Assembly (NCBI GenBank): GCA_017643495.1 | Contig: JAEPNK010000002.1 | Location: 1,054,001-1,118,000, forward strand | Length of the DNA stretch: 64,000 nucleotides | From: Rhizobiaceae bacterium | GTDB taxonomy: Bacteria; Pseudomonadota; Alphaproteobacteria; Rhizobiales; Rhizobiaceae | Reading direction: 5' to 3' | Part shown: one piece after another, positions 40,784 to 50,201 of the stretch | How the letters are laid out: the number at the start of each line of letters is the position of its first letter | Position numbering within the stretch: position 1 is the stretch's first letter | Notes under the pieces: model-generated | Databases searched by the model: none | The model's input: only the letters and a program-made list of their open reading frames with translations | Told to the model about the DNA's origin: nothing | Translations under genes and position numbers: made by a program

Positions 40784-41344
40784 TTATTTCGGCAGAAGTA
40801 CATCGTTCACGACATGAATCACGCCGTTCGATTGCTTCACATCAGCAATGGTGACCTTGGCTGCACCACCAGCCTCGTCAAAAATGTAGACTTGGGCACC
40901 CTTGACCACAGCAGTCAGGGCATCACCGCTGGCCGTTTGCATGTTGTAGCGACCACCATTCGCCTTGGCCTTGCTCACAAGTTCCGCAGCAGTAAGGTTG
41001 CCGGGTACCACGTGCGCAGTGAGCACTTTGGTGAGCTGGTCCTTGTTTTCCGGCTTGAGCAAGGTTTCCACCGTACCGTCCGGCAGCACTTCAAATGCAC
41101 TGTTGGTTGGGGCAAAAACGGTGAACGGCCCCTCGCCTGAAAGCGTTTCGACCAGGCCTGCTGCCTTTACGGCTGCAACCAGCGTCGTGTGATCCTTGGA
41201 ATTCACGGCATTTTCAACAATGTTCTTGTTTTCAAACATCGGTGCACCACCGACCTCCGGGTTTTCCGCAAGTGCGGAACCTGTGGCAACGAAGAGCGCA
41301 ACAAAGCTTCCCAATGCCGACATTCTGCTGATTGTATTTTTCAT
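40784..41344 (-). CDS. Secreted fasciclin-domain protein, copy 2
   Basis: A 186-residue paralogue of copy 1, with the same GAPMFENKNIVENAVNS opening after the signal peptide, GPFTVFAPTNSAF, LTAHVVPG and GVIHVVNDVLLP. The ribosome site CAGGAGGAC is strong. The 122-bp gap to copy 1 may allow a separate promoter. The two arose by duplication. Confidence 0.9.
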   Translation of the reverse strand: MKNTISRMSALGSFVALFVATGSALAENPEVGGAPMFENKNIVENAVNSKDHTTLVAAVKAAGLVETLSGEGPFTVFAPTNSAFEVLPDGTVETLLKPENKDQLTKVLTAHVVPGNLTAAELVSKAKANGGRYNMQTASGDALTAVVKGAQVYIFDEAGGAAKVTIADVKQSNGVIHVVNDVLLPK

Positions 41345-41800
41345 GATTGTTTGTCCTCCTGAGTATGTTTCTGCGAAAGGCAGATGTCCAAGACACGCAG
41401 GCGGTCAAATAAAGTTTCAAATTATTTAATTATTTCAATTACCTATCACAAAAGACATGCAAATTCGCGCGACACCTGAAAGTGTCGGTGAAATATATCC
41501 GGAGACGGCTGCTTGATTGCATATGCTTGGAAGGCACACGGGCATTTCCAAAACCAGTCAATGACAATTACGGTAATGGCGCGAGTTTGGTTTCAATATT
41601 CACATTGAAGTTGTTTCAGCAAACACAAGGTACACCCTACACCGCATACCTGCACAAAAAACGCGGCAGGGCCATGCCCTGCCGCGCTAGGATGGATCAT
41701 AAAGGCAATCATCATCGCCTTCTCCTCCCTGATCGCATCCAGAAATGCATCTTGCTGAAAATGGTCTTCAGCCCGCCGAAACTTCTGAAACTGTATGTTT
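41345..41800. other. Gap upstream of the fasciclin genes
   Basis: This 456-bp gap holds the terminator of the sigma operon at its far end and, near 41405-41460, an AT-rich stretch likely to contain the fasciclin promoter. I see no gene. Confidence 0.45.
41655..41686 (-). terminator. Terminator of the sigma/anti-sigma operon
   Basis: CGCGGCAGGGC / GCCCTGCCGCG is an 11-bp stem with a CAT loop. On the minus strand it is followed by TTTTTTGTG. Confidence 0.88.
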
Positions 41801-42799
41801 TTACTGTAAAGCCTGCAATTTTCCAACAGCAATAATCGGCCCCGTCGCAGAACCGGTTGGTGAACCACCCTCGGGCTCCATGGTAATGGCAAGGGTCCCA
41901 CCTTCATCCATCCAGGGTACATACTCTTCCCTGACCTGAAGACGGTTCGGGGCGGATTCATCCATCACACCAAGTGACAATGCCTCCCCTTTGCGTGCGC
42001 CCTTGCCGGGTATGAACCATATCTCGGGGACTTTTTCATCCTGGTCTTCAGCACTGGTACGAATAAGAAGTGAACGCGAGAGAGGGTCATACTGCGCAAC
42101 AAATGCAGGAACTTCTCCTTCGCTGGTCAGTGAAGCAACCAGTGGTACTGACGCATCAATGTCCCGCTCGATTTCCGCAAGCCGCTCGAGACTCTCTTCA
42201 TTCTCGCGCTGGGCTGCCGCAAGTCTTTCCTCGGCCTGGGCAAGCTGTTGTTCAAGGCTGGCGACCCGCCCGGTCGAGCTTTCATTGTCGGATCTGGCCT
42301 GGGCCACTTCCCTTTTTGCAACATCCAATTGCTCACTGGTAACAGTCAGCCGGTCCTGTGCCGCTTCAAGCTTTCCTGATAGCGTCTCGATCTCGTCACC
42401 TGATTGGGCGATCTGGCTACGCAACTCTGAAACACTGGTTCCGAAAATGTCACCTTCCGTAACAGAAAACAGCATCGCCACACTGGCAACAGCCACGGCG
42501 CTTGCAAAACCGGCAACCCATTTCCAGAGCCCTTCTTTTCCAGAAGCGGCATAAGCTGCTTGCGCGGATATGCCGATCTCCGCCTCGATGGCTTTCCATA
42601 CCGCAGGAGGAGGTGTGACTTCGTCTACCTCCTCAAGCATTGGCTCAAGCTGGTTGTGCCAGCCATCAACTGCAGCCCGGAAATCCGTTTCTCCGTCATA
42701 CCGTTTTTCAGCCAGCTTTTTCTGTTCGCCAGTCAATACGCCCAGTGCGTATTCCGCAGCCAGCCATTCATCGTGTTTTGGCAAACTTGCTCGTGTCAT
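41801..42799 (-). CDS. RskA-like anti-sigma factor with an inserted coiled coil
   Basis: 332 residues are assigned from the ATG that overlaps the sigma stop (ATGA). The N-terminal anti-sigma region has WLAAEYALGVLTGEQ and PPPAVWKAIE. One TM (KWVAGFASAVAVASVAML) is near residues 93-112. Then about 95 residues of heptad-rich coiled coil follow (SGKLEAAQDRLTVTSEQL ... ENEESLERLAEIERDI). A C-terminal RskA-type domain (VPEIWFIPGKGARKGEALSLG, EGGSPTGSATGPIIAVG) completes the protein. Ordinary members of the family have no such long coil. Confidence 0.85.
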   Translation of the reverse strand: MTRASLPKHDEWLAAEYALGVLTGEQKKLAEKRYDGETDFRAAVDGWHNQLEPMLEEVDEVTPPPAVWKAIEAEIGISAQAAYAASGKEGLWKWVAGFASAVAVASVAMLFSVTEGDIFGTSVSELRSQIAQSGDEIETLSGKLEAAQDRLTVTSEQLDVAKREVAQARSDNESSTGRVASLEQQLAQAEERLAAAQRENEESLERLAEIERDIDASVPLVASLTSEGEVPAFVAQYDPLSRSLLIRTSAEDQDEKVPEIWFIPGKGARKGEALSLGVMDESAPNRLQVREEYVPWMDEGGTLAITMEPEGGSPTGSATGPIIAVGKLQALQ

Positions 42800-43338
42800 C
42801 TGTTCAAGCACTCTCTCAAACTGATCAGGCCGCGCCGGATCCATGTCTTAACCGTATTCAGCGGTATATCGAGTTCGGTCGCCGCTTCATTGTATGACCA
42901 CCCCCCCAGATATACATTGCGAATGGCGCTGGCATGGCGTTCATCCAGTTCACCCATGCACCGGTCCAGGTTATCCATGTCATCAGACATGATGGCATTG
43001 GACTCCGGTGATGGCGCCTCGTCCGCAACAACCTCCGCTTCCACAAGCTCGGCCGTATCCGGCTTTTTCTTACGGTAGCGATCGATCGCTGAATTTCTGG
43101 CGATGGCAGCGAGCCAGGAAATAGGACTGGCCTTGCCCGATGCAAACTTGTCGGCAGAACGCCAGACTTTCACATAGGTTTCCTGCAAGGCCTCCTCTGC
43201 CTCACTACGATCATTCAAGATACGCAGACAAATGCCGAATAGTTTCGCGGAAGTGGCATCATATAGATCGGAAAAGGCTTGCCGGTTTCCCAGCGCCACC
43301 TGCGAAATGTGAATTTCAATCTGCTCTCTGCTGCTCAT
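42796..43338 (-). CDS. ECF sigma factor (SigK-like)
   Basis: A 180-residue sigma-70-family factor. The sigma2 region has FSDLYDATSAKLFGICLRILND and EEALQETYVKVWRSA. The sigma4 region ends with YNEAATELDIPLNTVKTWIRRGL. It overlaps the anti-sigma gene by 4 bp, so the pair is coupled. Likely targets are the neighbouring fasciclin genes and its own operon; this is inferred from location. Confidence 0.92.
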   Translation of the reverse strand: MSSREQIEIHISQVALGNRQAFSDLYDATSAKLFGICLRILNDRSEAEEALQETYVKVWRSADKFASGKASPISWLAAIARNSAIDRYRKKKPDTAELVEAEVVADEAPSPESNAIMSDDMDNLDRCMGELDERHASAIRNVYLGGWSYNEAATELDIPLNTVKTWIRRGLISLRECLNR

Positions 43339-43449
43339 GTCTGTTTGAAGACCCTGTCGTCACTGGATGGCATGTTTGCATATTCGGGCATGATTCCGAA
43401 AGCCTGTTTGTCGATGGCATTTCTGTATTTAAAACCATACCGGAAACAG

Positions 43450-45339
43450 TCAATCGGACAATTGCCGTGGCACGCTTCCCGTCTGCTTCTGCCACAGGCT
43501 TGCATACTGGCCTGCCTTCTTTATCAGCTGTTCATGGGTTCCTTCTTCAACGATCTTGCCCTTATCAAGCACAATCAGCCGGTCGAGGCTCGAAACGGTG
43601 GAAAGGCGATGGGCAATGACGAACACGGTTTTGCCTTTCATCAAGCGTTGCAGGTTGCTCTGGATCGCCTCCTCAACCCCTGAATCAAGCTGGCTTGTCG
43701 CCTCATCGAGCACCAGTACTGGTGCATCACGATAAAAGGCCCGTGCAATCGAGATACGCTGGCGCTGACCACCGGAAAGCTTGACCCCGCGCTCACCGAT
43801 ACGGGCCTGATACCCGGTCCGTTCCTTGCCATCCCTGATTGCGGATATGAACTCGTGTGCTTCCGCCTTTCTTGCCGCAGCCTCCACCTTTTCCGGAGAG
43901 GCATCCGCATCACCAAATGCGATGTTTTCAAAAACCGATGCGTGAAACAATTGTGTATCCTGCTGAACCAGTGAAAAACAGGAGCGCAGGCTTTCCTGGG
44001 TAACATGGCGAATATCCTGTCCATCAACCAGTATGCGACCGCTTTCAGGATCGAAAAAACGCATCAGCAGATAGACAAGCGTGGTCTTTCCGGCGCCGGA
44101 TGGACCGACAATGCCGATTTTTTCGCCAGCGTTCACGTGCAGCGAAAGGTCATCCAGCGTCCCTTCATCCCGGTCATAATGAAAGCTGACACGGTCGAAT
44201 TCGACCTCGCCCCCCTTGAAATCAAGGGGCTTGGCATCAGGAAGGTCGGTAATGCCGTGAGGCTGCGCAACAAGCTCCATCGTGTTCTGGGTAACCCCGA
44301 CATTGCGAAAGAAGCTGTTGAGATTGCCAAGCAACCTGTTCAGCAGCAATCTCAAACGCAGACTCAGGGCCAGTACAAATGCGACGGTTCCAAGTGTCGT
44401 AAGACCATTCAGCCACATGTCGACGGCAATGATTGCAATAAGCGAGATACCGAGCCCGTTGACGAGGTTCGCGAGTACGCGCAGGCTGGTGAGCATCCGC
44501 GTAAACCTGAAAATGGAAGACCGGTGACTGTCGAAGGCTTTTCGCACGCCGTCACGGTCACCGGATTCCGAACCATACAGTTTTACCGTCTGGATGTTGG
44601 AATAGGCATCGACCATGCGCCCCGATACACCCGAAGCGGTTTCGGCGGTTATTTTCGCGTGATGGCGTATGCGCGGAACAAAGATGAAGGCAAGCCATGT
44701 GAACAGGCCGATCCAGCCTGCAACCACGAGGCCCAACTGCCAATCCAGTGCAAAAAGGATTCCTGCAGTTGTGAAAGCGTAAATCACAATGAACCAGATG
44801 ACCTGCAACAGGCCGATCATCATGTCGCCGGTTGCCATTCCGGACTGGAAAACCTTCTGGCTAATCCGTCCTGCAAGGTCATTCTGGAAGAAAGAGAGTG
44901 ACTGGCCCAGAACGTGCCGGTGACTTTGCCAGCGCATCAACACGAAGAATCCGGGAACAATGACCTGCTCTTCAACAAGCGCGTCAAGCGCGATGATGAG
45001 CAGGCGAAGCACGGCAACAACCAGCAACATCGAAAGCAACGTTGACCCATACGCTTCCAGCAAACCGCCCCATCCGGCCTGTCTGCCGGTTTCCTGGTCG
45101 AACGCCGTAAGTAGGTCAACCAGCTGACCGACATAGGAAAACATCAGGGCTTCCACAATCGCGGTCAGAAACCCAAAAATCAGGAGGGCAAGGAATGCCC
45201 ACCTGACCTGTCCGACATAATACCAGACATATCCGAAGAACGTGTCAGGTGGCTCGTAATCGTCCCGTTGGGCAAACGGGTCTATACGGTTTTCAAAAAA
45301 CCGGAAAACCCCGTTTATCAGTCCGGAAAAAAAAGCCAT
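43450..45339 (-). CDS. ABC exporter half-transporter (MsbA-like), second of pair
   Basis: A 629-residue protein with a six-helix membrane domain (about 30-330) and an ATPase domain. Motifs are GPSGAGKTT (Walker A), LSGGQRQRISIARA (signature) and VLVLDEATSQLD (Walker B). It lies 2 bp after a similar gene, which suggests a heterodimeric exporter. The substrate is unknown. Confidence 0.92.
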   Translation of the reverse strand: MAFFSGLINGVFRFFENRIDPFAQRDDYEPPDTFFGYVWYYVGQVRWAFLALLIFGFLTAIVEALMFSYVGQLVDLLTAFDQETGRQAGWGGLLEAYGSTLLSMLLVVAVLRLLIIALDALVEEQVIVPGFFVLMRWQSHRHVLGQSLSFFQNDLAGRISQKVFQSGMATGDMMIGLLQVIWFIVIYAFTTAGILFALDWQLGLVVAGWIGLFTWLAFIFVPRIRHHAKITAETASGVSGRMVDAYSNIQTVKLYGSESGDRDGVRKAFDSHRSSIFRFTRMLTSLRVLANLVNGLGISLIAIIAVDMWLNGLTTLGTVAFVLALSLRLRLLLNRLLGNLNSFFRNVGVTQNTMELVAQPHGITDLPDAKPLDFKGGEVEFDRVSFHYDRDEGTLDDLSLHVNAGEKIGIVGPSGAGKTTLVYLLMRFFDPESGRILVDGQDIRHVTQESLRSCFSLVQQDTQLFHASVFENIAFGDADASPEKVEAAARKAEAHEFISAIRDGKERTGYQARIGERGVKLSGGQRQRISIARAFYRDAPVLVLDEATSQLDSGVEEAIQSNLQRLMKGKTVFVIAHRLSTVSSLDRLIVLDKGKIVEEGTHEQLIKKAGQYASLWQKQTGSVPRQLSD

Positions 45340-45341
45340 GC

Positions 45342-47201
45342 CTATTCCGCAGCCGAGCTATCTACCGGCTGGCACGATATGAACCCGCCTGACTGGCGAG
45401 ACCAGAGATCCGCATAGATGCCCTGTTTCGCAACCAGTTCATCATGGGTACCTGATTCAACAATTGTGCCCTCATCCATCACAACCAACCTGTCGAGCTG
45501 TGCAATCGTTGAAAGGCGATGGGCAATCGCGATCACGGTCTTTCCTTCCATCAGGGCAAAAAGGCTTTCCTGAATAGCTGCTTCAACCTCGGAATCAAGT
45601 GCCGATGTCGCTTCATCCAGAACCAGAATTGGCGCGTCCTTCAGGAATATCCGGGCAATCGCTATCCGCTGGCGCTGTCCACCGGAAAGTTTCACCCCGC
45701 GCTCACCAACCTGCGCATCAAGCCCGCGATTTCCGTGAACATCCACAAGTTGCTGGATGAATTCCCAGGCATTCGCTTTTTTCGCTGCCTCGACAATCTC
45801 GGCATCGCTTGAGTTCGGTCGTGAATACGAGATGTTCTCCCGGATGGTCCGGTGAAGCAATGAAGTATCCTGCGTAACCATGCCGATATTCTCGCGCAGG
45901 CTGTCCTGCTTGACATCATCAATACTAACGCCACCGATTTTCACCGAACCGCCTTCAATGTCATAGAACCGCAGGAGAATGTTGGTCAGGGTGGTCTTCC
46001 CTGCTCCTGAACGGCCCACAAGGCCGATTTTCTCGCCGGGAGCGATTTCCAGGGAAAGATTGTCCATTACCTTTCCGTCGCCGCCATAGGCAAACCGGAT
46101 ATTCTTGAAAACAATGGGTTTGCCGTCGGCATCAAGTTCACCGGCGCCGGGCTTGTCTGTCACAAGTTGGGCCTTGGAAAGCATGTTCATGCCATCCTGC
46201 ACAACGCCAAGAGACTCGAACAGGCGGGCCAGTTCCCACATCACCCAGTGCGCCATGCCGTTCATTCTCAGCACCAGTCCCATGGCAACGGCAACGGCTC
46301 CCACTCCGGACATTTCATTCATCCAAAGCCAGATACCAATGCCGCCTGCTGCACTCAGCAACAAGCCGTTCAGCAATTGCACGATAAACTCGAAACTGGT
46401 CGAAAGACGCATCTGCGGATAGACTGTTTGCAGGAAACCATCCATTGCGTCGCGGGCATACTCTTCCTCACGATCAGTATGGGCAAACAGCTTGACCGTT
46501 GAGATGTTGGTATAACTGTCGACGACACGCCCGGTCATGAGCGAGCGGGCATCTGCCTGCCGCTTGGCTACCGCAGCCATTTTCGGCAGGATGAACCTCA
46601 ACAGGATCCCATACAGAACAAGCCAGGCAATAAATGGCAAAACCAGCATCCAGTGGAAAGATGCAACAAGTATCAGTGAGCCGAAGAAATAGACATTCAC
46701 AAACACCATCACGTTCAGCATGGTGACTGTGGCATCCCTGACCGCAAGCGATGTCTGCATGACTTTGGTTGCAACCCGCCCGGCAAACTCGTTGGAAAAG
46801 AAAGACATGCTCTGGCGCAGGAGATAACGGTGCATGTCCCAACGCATGATCATGCCGAAATTGCCAAGAATACTCTGATGCAGAAGAAGCGAATCGAGCA
46901 GGGCCAGTCCGGGAATGACGAGCAATGCAACCACCATCATCAGCAGAAGCTTGCTTCCCTCTTCCTGAAGGAATGTTTCCCGGTCGGATTGACTCAACCA
47001 GTCCACGATATTGCCCAGAAAACCGAACAGCGCGACTTCAACAACGGCAAGCACCGCCACCGAAACAGTCATCAATGCGAGAACTTTCCACACGCCTTCC
47101 TGCCGGGCATAGTGCCAGAAGAATGCCGGAATCGTATTGGGCGGCTGTTGGGGAACGGTCGAAGGGTATGCGTTTATTAATTTTTCAAAAAAGGAAAACA
47201 T
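45342..47201 (-). CDS. ABC exporter half-transporter (MsbA-like), first of pair
   Basis: A 619-residue protein, start at MFSFFEKL (longer frame needs TTG). Membrane domain then ATPase with GRSGAGKTT, LSGGQRQRIAIARI and LVLDEATSALD. Unlike many heterodimeric exporters, both ATPase domains keep the catalytic Glu after Walker B, so both sites look active. Confidence 0.92.
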   Translation of the reverse strand: MFSFFEKLINAYPSTVPQQPPNTIPAFFWHYARQEGVWKVLALMTVSVAVLAVVEVALFGFLGNIVDWLSQSDRETFLQEEGSKLLLMMVVALLVIPGLALLDSLLLHQSILGNFGMIMRWDMHRYLLRQSMSFFSNEFAGRVATKVMQTSLAVRDATVTMLNVMVFVNVYFFGSLILVASFHWMLVLPFIAWLVLYGILLRFILPKMAAVAKRQADARSLMTGRVVDSYTNISTVKLFAHTDREEEYARDAMDGFLQTVYPQMRLSTSFEFIVQLLNGLLLSAAGGIGIWLWMNEMSGVGAVAVAMGLVLRMNGMAHWVMWELARLFESLGVVQDGMNMLSKAQLVTDKPGAGELDADGKPIVFKNIRFAYGGDGKVMDNLSLEIAPGEKIGLVGRSGAGKTTLTNILLRFYDIEGGSVKIGGVSIDDVKQDSLRENIGMVTQDTSLLHRTIRENISYSRPNSSDAEIVEAAKKANAWEFIQQLVDVHGNRGLDAQVGERGVKLSGGQRQRIAIARIFLKDAPILVLDEATSALDSEVEAAIQESLFALMEGKTVIAIAHRLSTIAQLDRLVVMDEGTIVESGTHDELVAKQGIYADLWSRQSGGFISCQPVDSSAAE

Positions 47202-47473
47202 GATCTGGAACCACAAAAAGAATAATCGAACGGGAGCATCGGAAGCTTGCCGGGTCGGCAATCAATGCACGGACAGCAGGCGTTTTTGCCTGTTTATGAG
47301 TCCGCTCCCGCATAGGAAGGCATGCATTTGACAAAACTGATCAACATTTATGCCTCCTGTAGCTGTGTTCCAAGGCATCAATGTGAACCCGATTGTTTCG
47401 AAAATCAATTGCCGACTGTAAACAAGTGTAACTTCGCAAAAACTGTTGCCCGCCTGCCACACGGATAAATCCC

Positions 47474-47935
47474 ATGCCTGATCTCGTTCTTTACCAACCC
47501 GACATTCCCGGAAATACGGGCACCCTTCTCAGACTGGGTGCATGCTTTGGAATCCGCGTGCACCTGATTGAACCGGCCGGGTTTCGCCTGGATGAAAAAG
47601 CCTTCCGCAGGGCCGGAATGGATTATCTCGAACAGGCCACCATGCAGCGGCATCTGGACTGGGCATCTTTTGAGAAATGGCGCAAAGACGAAAACCGGCG
47701 GCTAGCCCTGCTCACAACCCGCGGGAGTGATTCATATACAGGTTTCAAATTTCAGCCAGACGACCTGCTCATGCTTGGCAGGGAAAGCTCCGGCGTACCG
47801 GATGCGGTCCACGATGCCTGTGATGCCAGACTGCGAATTCCCATGCAGGAAGGAGCAAGATCGCTAAACGTCGCCCTTTCGGGTGCGATCGTTATTTCAG
47901 AGGCACTGCGCCAAACCGCGTGGCAAACAACGTAA
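47474..47935 (+). CDS. trmL: tRNA (cytidine/uridine-34-2'-O)-methyltransferase
   Basis: A 153-residue SPOUT-knot enzyme that methylates the wobble ribose of tRNA-Leu species. Characteristic parts are YQPDIPGNTGTLLRLGACFG, LMLGRESSGVPDAVHD and IPMQEGARSLNVALSGAIV (knot). It is divergent from the ABC exporter pair. Confidence 0.93.
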   Translation: MPDLVLYQPDIPGNTGTLLRLGACFGIRVHLIEPAGFRLDEKAFRRAGMDYLEQATMQRHLDWASFEKWRKDENRRLALLTTRGSDSYTGFKFQPDDLLMLGRESSGVPDAVHDACDARLRIPMQEGARSLNVALSGAIVISEALRQTAWQTT

Positions 47936-47937
47936 AC

Positions 47938-48654
47938 CTATTTCCCTGCGCTGAAATAAACTGCCCGCCCGCCTATGATAAGAAAGCCCGCAGCTGCAAT
48001 TCCAGCGATAAGCCATTGTGGCTCAACATCGCTAACACTCTTCACCAGAATGCCAAGCAGTGCCCAGCAAATGCCAACTGCATAGGCCCATGCATGGGGT
48101 TTGATGGACTGCACCCATAGTGCCACTATCAGCACACCGGCGAGTGAAATCACACCCGCTGGCACGGCATCAAGCATGCCATAACCCGGGAGACAAATGC
48201 CGATCGATACACCGGTCGCGGCAGTAAGCCAGCCTGCGTAAAGTGCTGTTGGTTCGCGTTGCATCAGCGGAGATTCCGTACCACTGCGAATAAGGGCGAG
48301 AATTGCACCGGCAGCCATCAACACAATCATGATAGTTGCCGCGAGTGGCGACATGGCTGCAACTGTGAGCCAGAAAACGCCAATGCCGAGGCTGACCGCC
48401 AGTGGATATCGCATTGCCTGCCAGTCAGTGTTTGCAGCCGCACGAAACGCACCATAGCCTGATCCGGCGACGAGCCACAGGTAAATTACGCCCCAAATGG
48501 AAAATGCCCAGCCAGCAGGCTGGATAACCGGGTTATTTTGGGGAACAGGAAAGTCTTCCGCATTATATCCTGCAAAGTCCGTTGCCAGGAACGGCGCGAG
48601 CGCAAAAATCACGGAAAGCAAAAATACTGTATAGGCGAGCGTTTGTCGTGACAT
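47938..48654 (-). CDS. TspO-like (tryptophan-rich) membrane protein
   Basis: A 238-residue protein with about seven helices. The phrase IQPAGWAFSIWGVIYLWL resembles the W-x-F-x-x-x-W-x-x-x-Y block of TspO/MBR. Another Trp/Pro-containing stretch (QSIKPHAWAYAVGICWALLGI) is near the C-terminus. It is longer than canonical five-helix TspO (~160 residues), so it belongs to a wider relative. Its ligand is unknown. It is convergent with trmL (2-bp gap). Confidence 0.7.
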   Translation of the reverse strand: MSRQTLAYTVFLLSVIFALAPFLATDFAGYNAEDFPVPQNNPVIQPAGWAFSIWGVIYLWLVAGSGYGAFRAAANTDWQAMRYPLAVSLGIGVFWLTVAAMSPLAATIMIVLMAAGAILALIRSGTESPLMQREPTALYAGWLTAATGVSIGICLPGYGMLDAVPAGVISLAGVLIVALWVQSIKPHAWAYAVGICWALLGILVKSVSDVEPQWLIAGIAAAGFLIIGGRAVYFSAGK

Positions 48655-48741
48655 GGAAAATCCGGCATCTACTAATTGGCTGGCATGTGTAACGCTTTGC
48701 CGGACAATCCGTTCCAGCAATCATCAGCTCGGAAAATTGAT

Positions 48742-49062
48742 TTAATCGGCGCTGGGCAATCGGCGCATGGTAAATTCTATCAGGCCGTCATCCAGTACTC
48801 GCCAGTTTTCAACTTCCGACCAGTAAGCAGCTTTGGGATATTTCTGGAAAAACCTGCGCGCCTGCTCGCGTGCCTGTTCGCGCGGCAGTGTGTAGGTTTC
48901 TCTGCACCACAGCGGAGTTGTTGAGGCCTTGCGTTGAACATTGTTTCTCAACTCGCGACGCCGTTCCGCCCAACTCTTGTTGGCAACCCGGGTTTTTTCA
49001 ACAGCCCTGGCCGCACGATCGACATCTGAAACGGAATAAATGGCTTTCTTGTCTTCCACCAT
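48742..49062 (-). CDS. Hypothetical small basic protein
   Basis: About 106 residues, starting at MVEDKKAIYSV after AAGG. A start 7 codons further up is possible. A Lys/Arg-rich helix (SWAERRRELRNNVQRK) is followed by LPREQAREQARRFFQKYPKAAYWSEV. No family is recognised. It has a single Cys and no signal peptide. Confidence 0.5.
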   Translation of the reverse strand: MVEDKKAIYSVSDVDRAARAVEKTRVANKSWAERRRELRNNVQRKASTTPLWCRETYTLPREQAREQARRFFQKYPKAAYWSEVENWRVLDDGLIEFTMRRLPSAD

Positions 49063-49283
49063 CGCACTTGCCTTGATCAACATCCGAAAATTGCACTTAC
49101 AACATTCTGAATACACAAGATGATGTGTATTTTATTTTTAAAATGTCAATATGTTGATTTTCCATACGCGCTTTTGGCTGCTGCAGGCAGCGTCTAACCA
49201 AAGCAGTTGACCGATATGCAAGCTCCCTTGTAAAGCAGTGACAAACACGACCGCCTCTCCCGCACTTGCAAAGGTTTCACCCA

Positions 49284-50201
49284 TTGTCCGAGAAACGTAA
49301 ACCACCGCCTCCGGGCTTGCCTGAAGACATCGCCGCCAAGCAGGACAAGGCACGCCAGTGGTTTGAACAATTGCGGGATGCCATCTGCATCAGTTTCGAA
49401 AACCTGGAAGACGCACTGGAAGGCCCGTATTGCGATCGGGAACCGGGCCGTTTTGTCCAGAAAGACTGGGACCGGGAAGAGGGTAAAGGTGGTGGCGGCA
49501 AGATGTCGATGATGCACGGCCGTGTATTTGAGAAAGTCGGCGTTCATACCTCCACCGTACACGGTGAATTGTCGGAGGATTTTCGCAAGCAGATACCGGG
49601 CGCGGATACCAACCCCAAATTCTGGGCGTCAGGAATTTCGCTGATAGCCCACCCACACAACCCCAACGTGCCAGCGGTCCACATGAATACCCGCATGGTC
49701 GTTACCACCAGTCACTGGTTTGGTGGTGGCGCTGACCTTACCCCGGTGCTGGACGCACGACGCACCCAGGAAGACGAAGACACAAGGGTGTTTCACAAGG
49801 CCATGAAGTTTGCCTGTGACCGTCACGAGGTGGCCGATTACGACAGCTACAAGGACTGGTGCGACGAGTATTTTTTCCTGAAGCACCGTAATGAAATGCG
49901 CGGAGTTGGCGGCATTTTCTACGACTACCTTCACTCACCCGATGAAAAAGGGGGATGGGAAGCCGACTTCGCCTTTACCCAGGATGTCGGTCGCGCTTTC
50001 AACGTGGTTTATCCAGCGCTAGTGAAGAAGAACTTCAATACACAATGGTCACCCGAACAGCGCGAGGAGCAACTTGTGCGACGCGGACGCTATGTTGAAT
50101 TCAACCTTTTGTACGATCGCGGTACGATTTTCGGCCTGAAGACGGGCGGTAATGTGGAAACGATTTTGTCCTCCATGCCCCCGGAAGTAAAATGGCCCTG
50201 A
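49284..50201 (+). CDS. hemF: Oxygen-dependent coproporphyrinogen III oxidase
   Basis: A 305-residue haem biosynthesis enzyme that decarboxylates coproporphyrinogen III using O2. [42 protein letters not shown] and GGIFYDYL are the standard signatures. The N-terminal start is assigned to a TTG with AAAGG upstream, since no ATG is suitable. The last 10 bp overlap the next gene. Confidence 0.95.
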   Translation: MSEKRKPPPPGLPEDIAAKQDKARQWFEQLRDAICISFENLEDALEGPYCDREPGRFVQKDWDREEGKGGGGKMSMMHGRVFEKVGVHTSTVHGELSEDFRKQIPGADTNPKFWASGISLIAHPHNPNVPAVHMNTRMVVTTSHWFGGGADLTPVLDARRTQEDEDTRVFHKAMKFACDRHEVADYDSYKDWCDEYFFLKHRNEMRGVGGIFYDYLHSPDEKGGWEADFAFTQDVGRAFNVVYPALVKKNFNTQWSPEQREEQLVRRGRYVEFNLLYDRGTIFGLKTGGNVETILSSMPPEVKWP

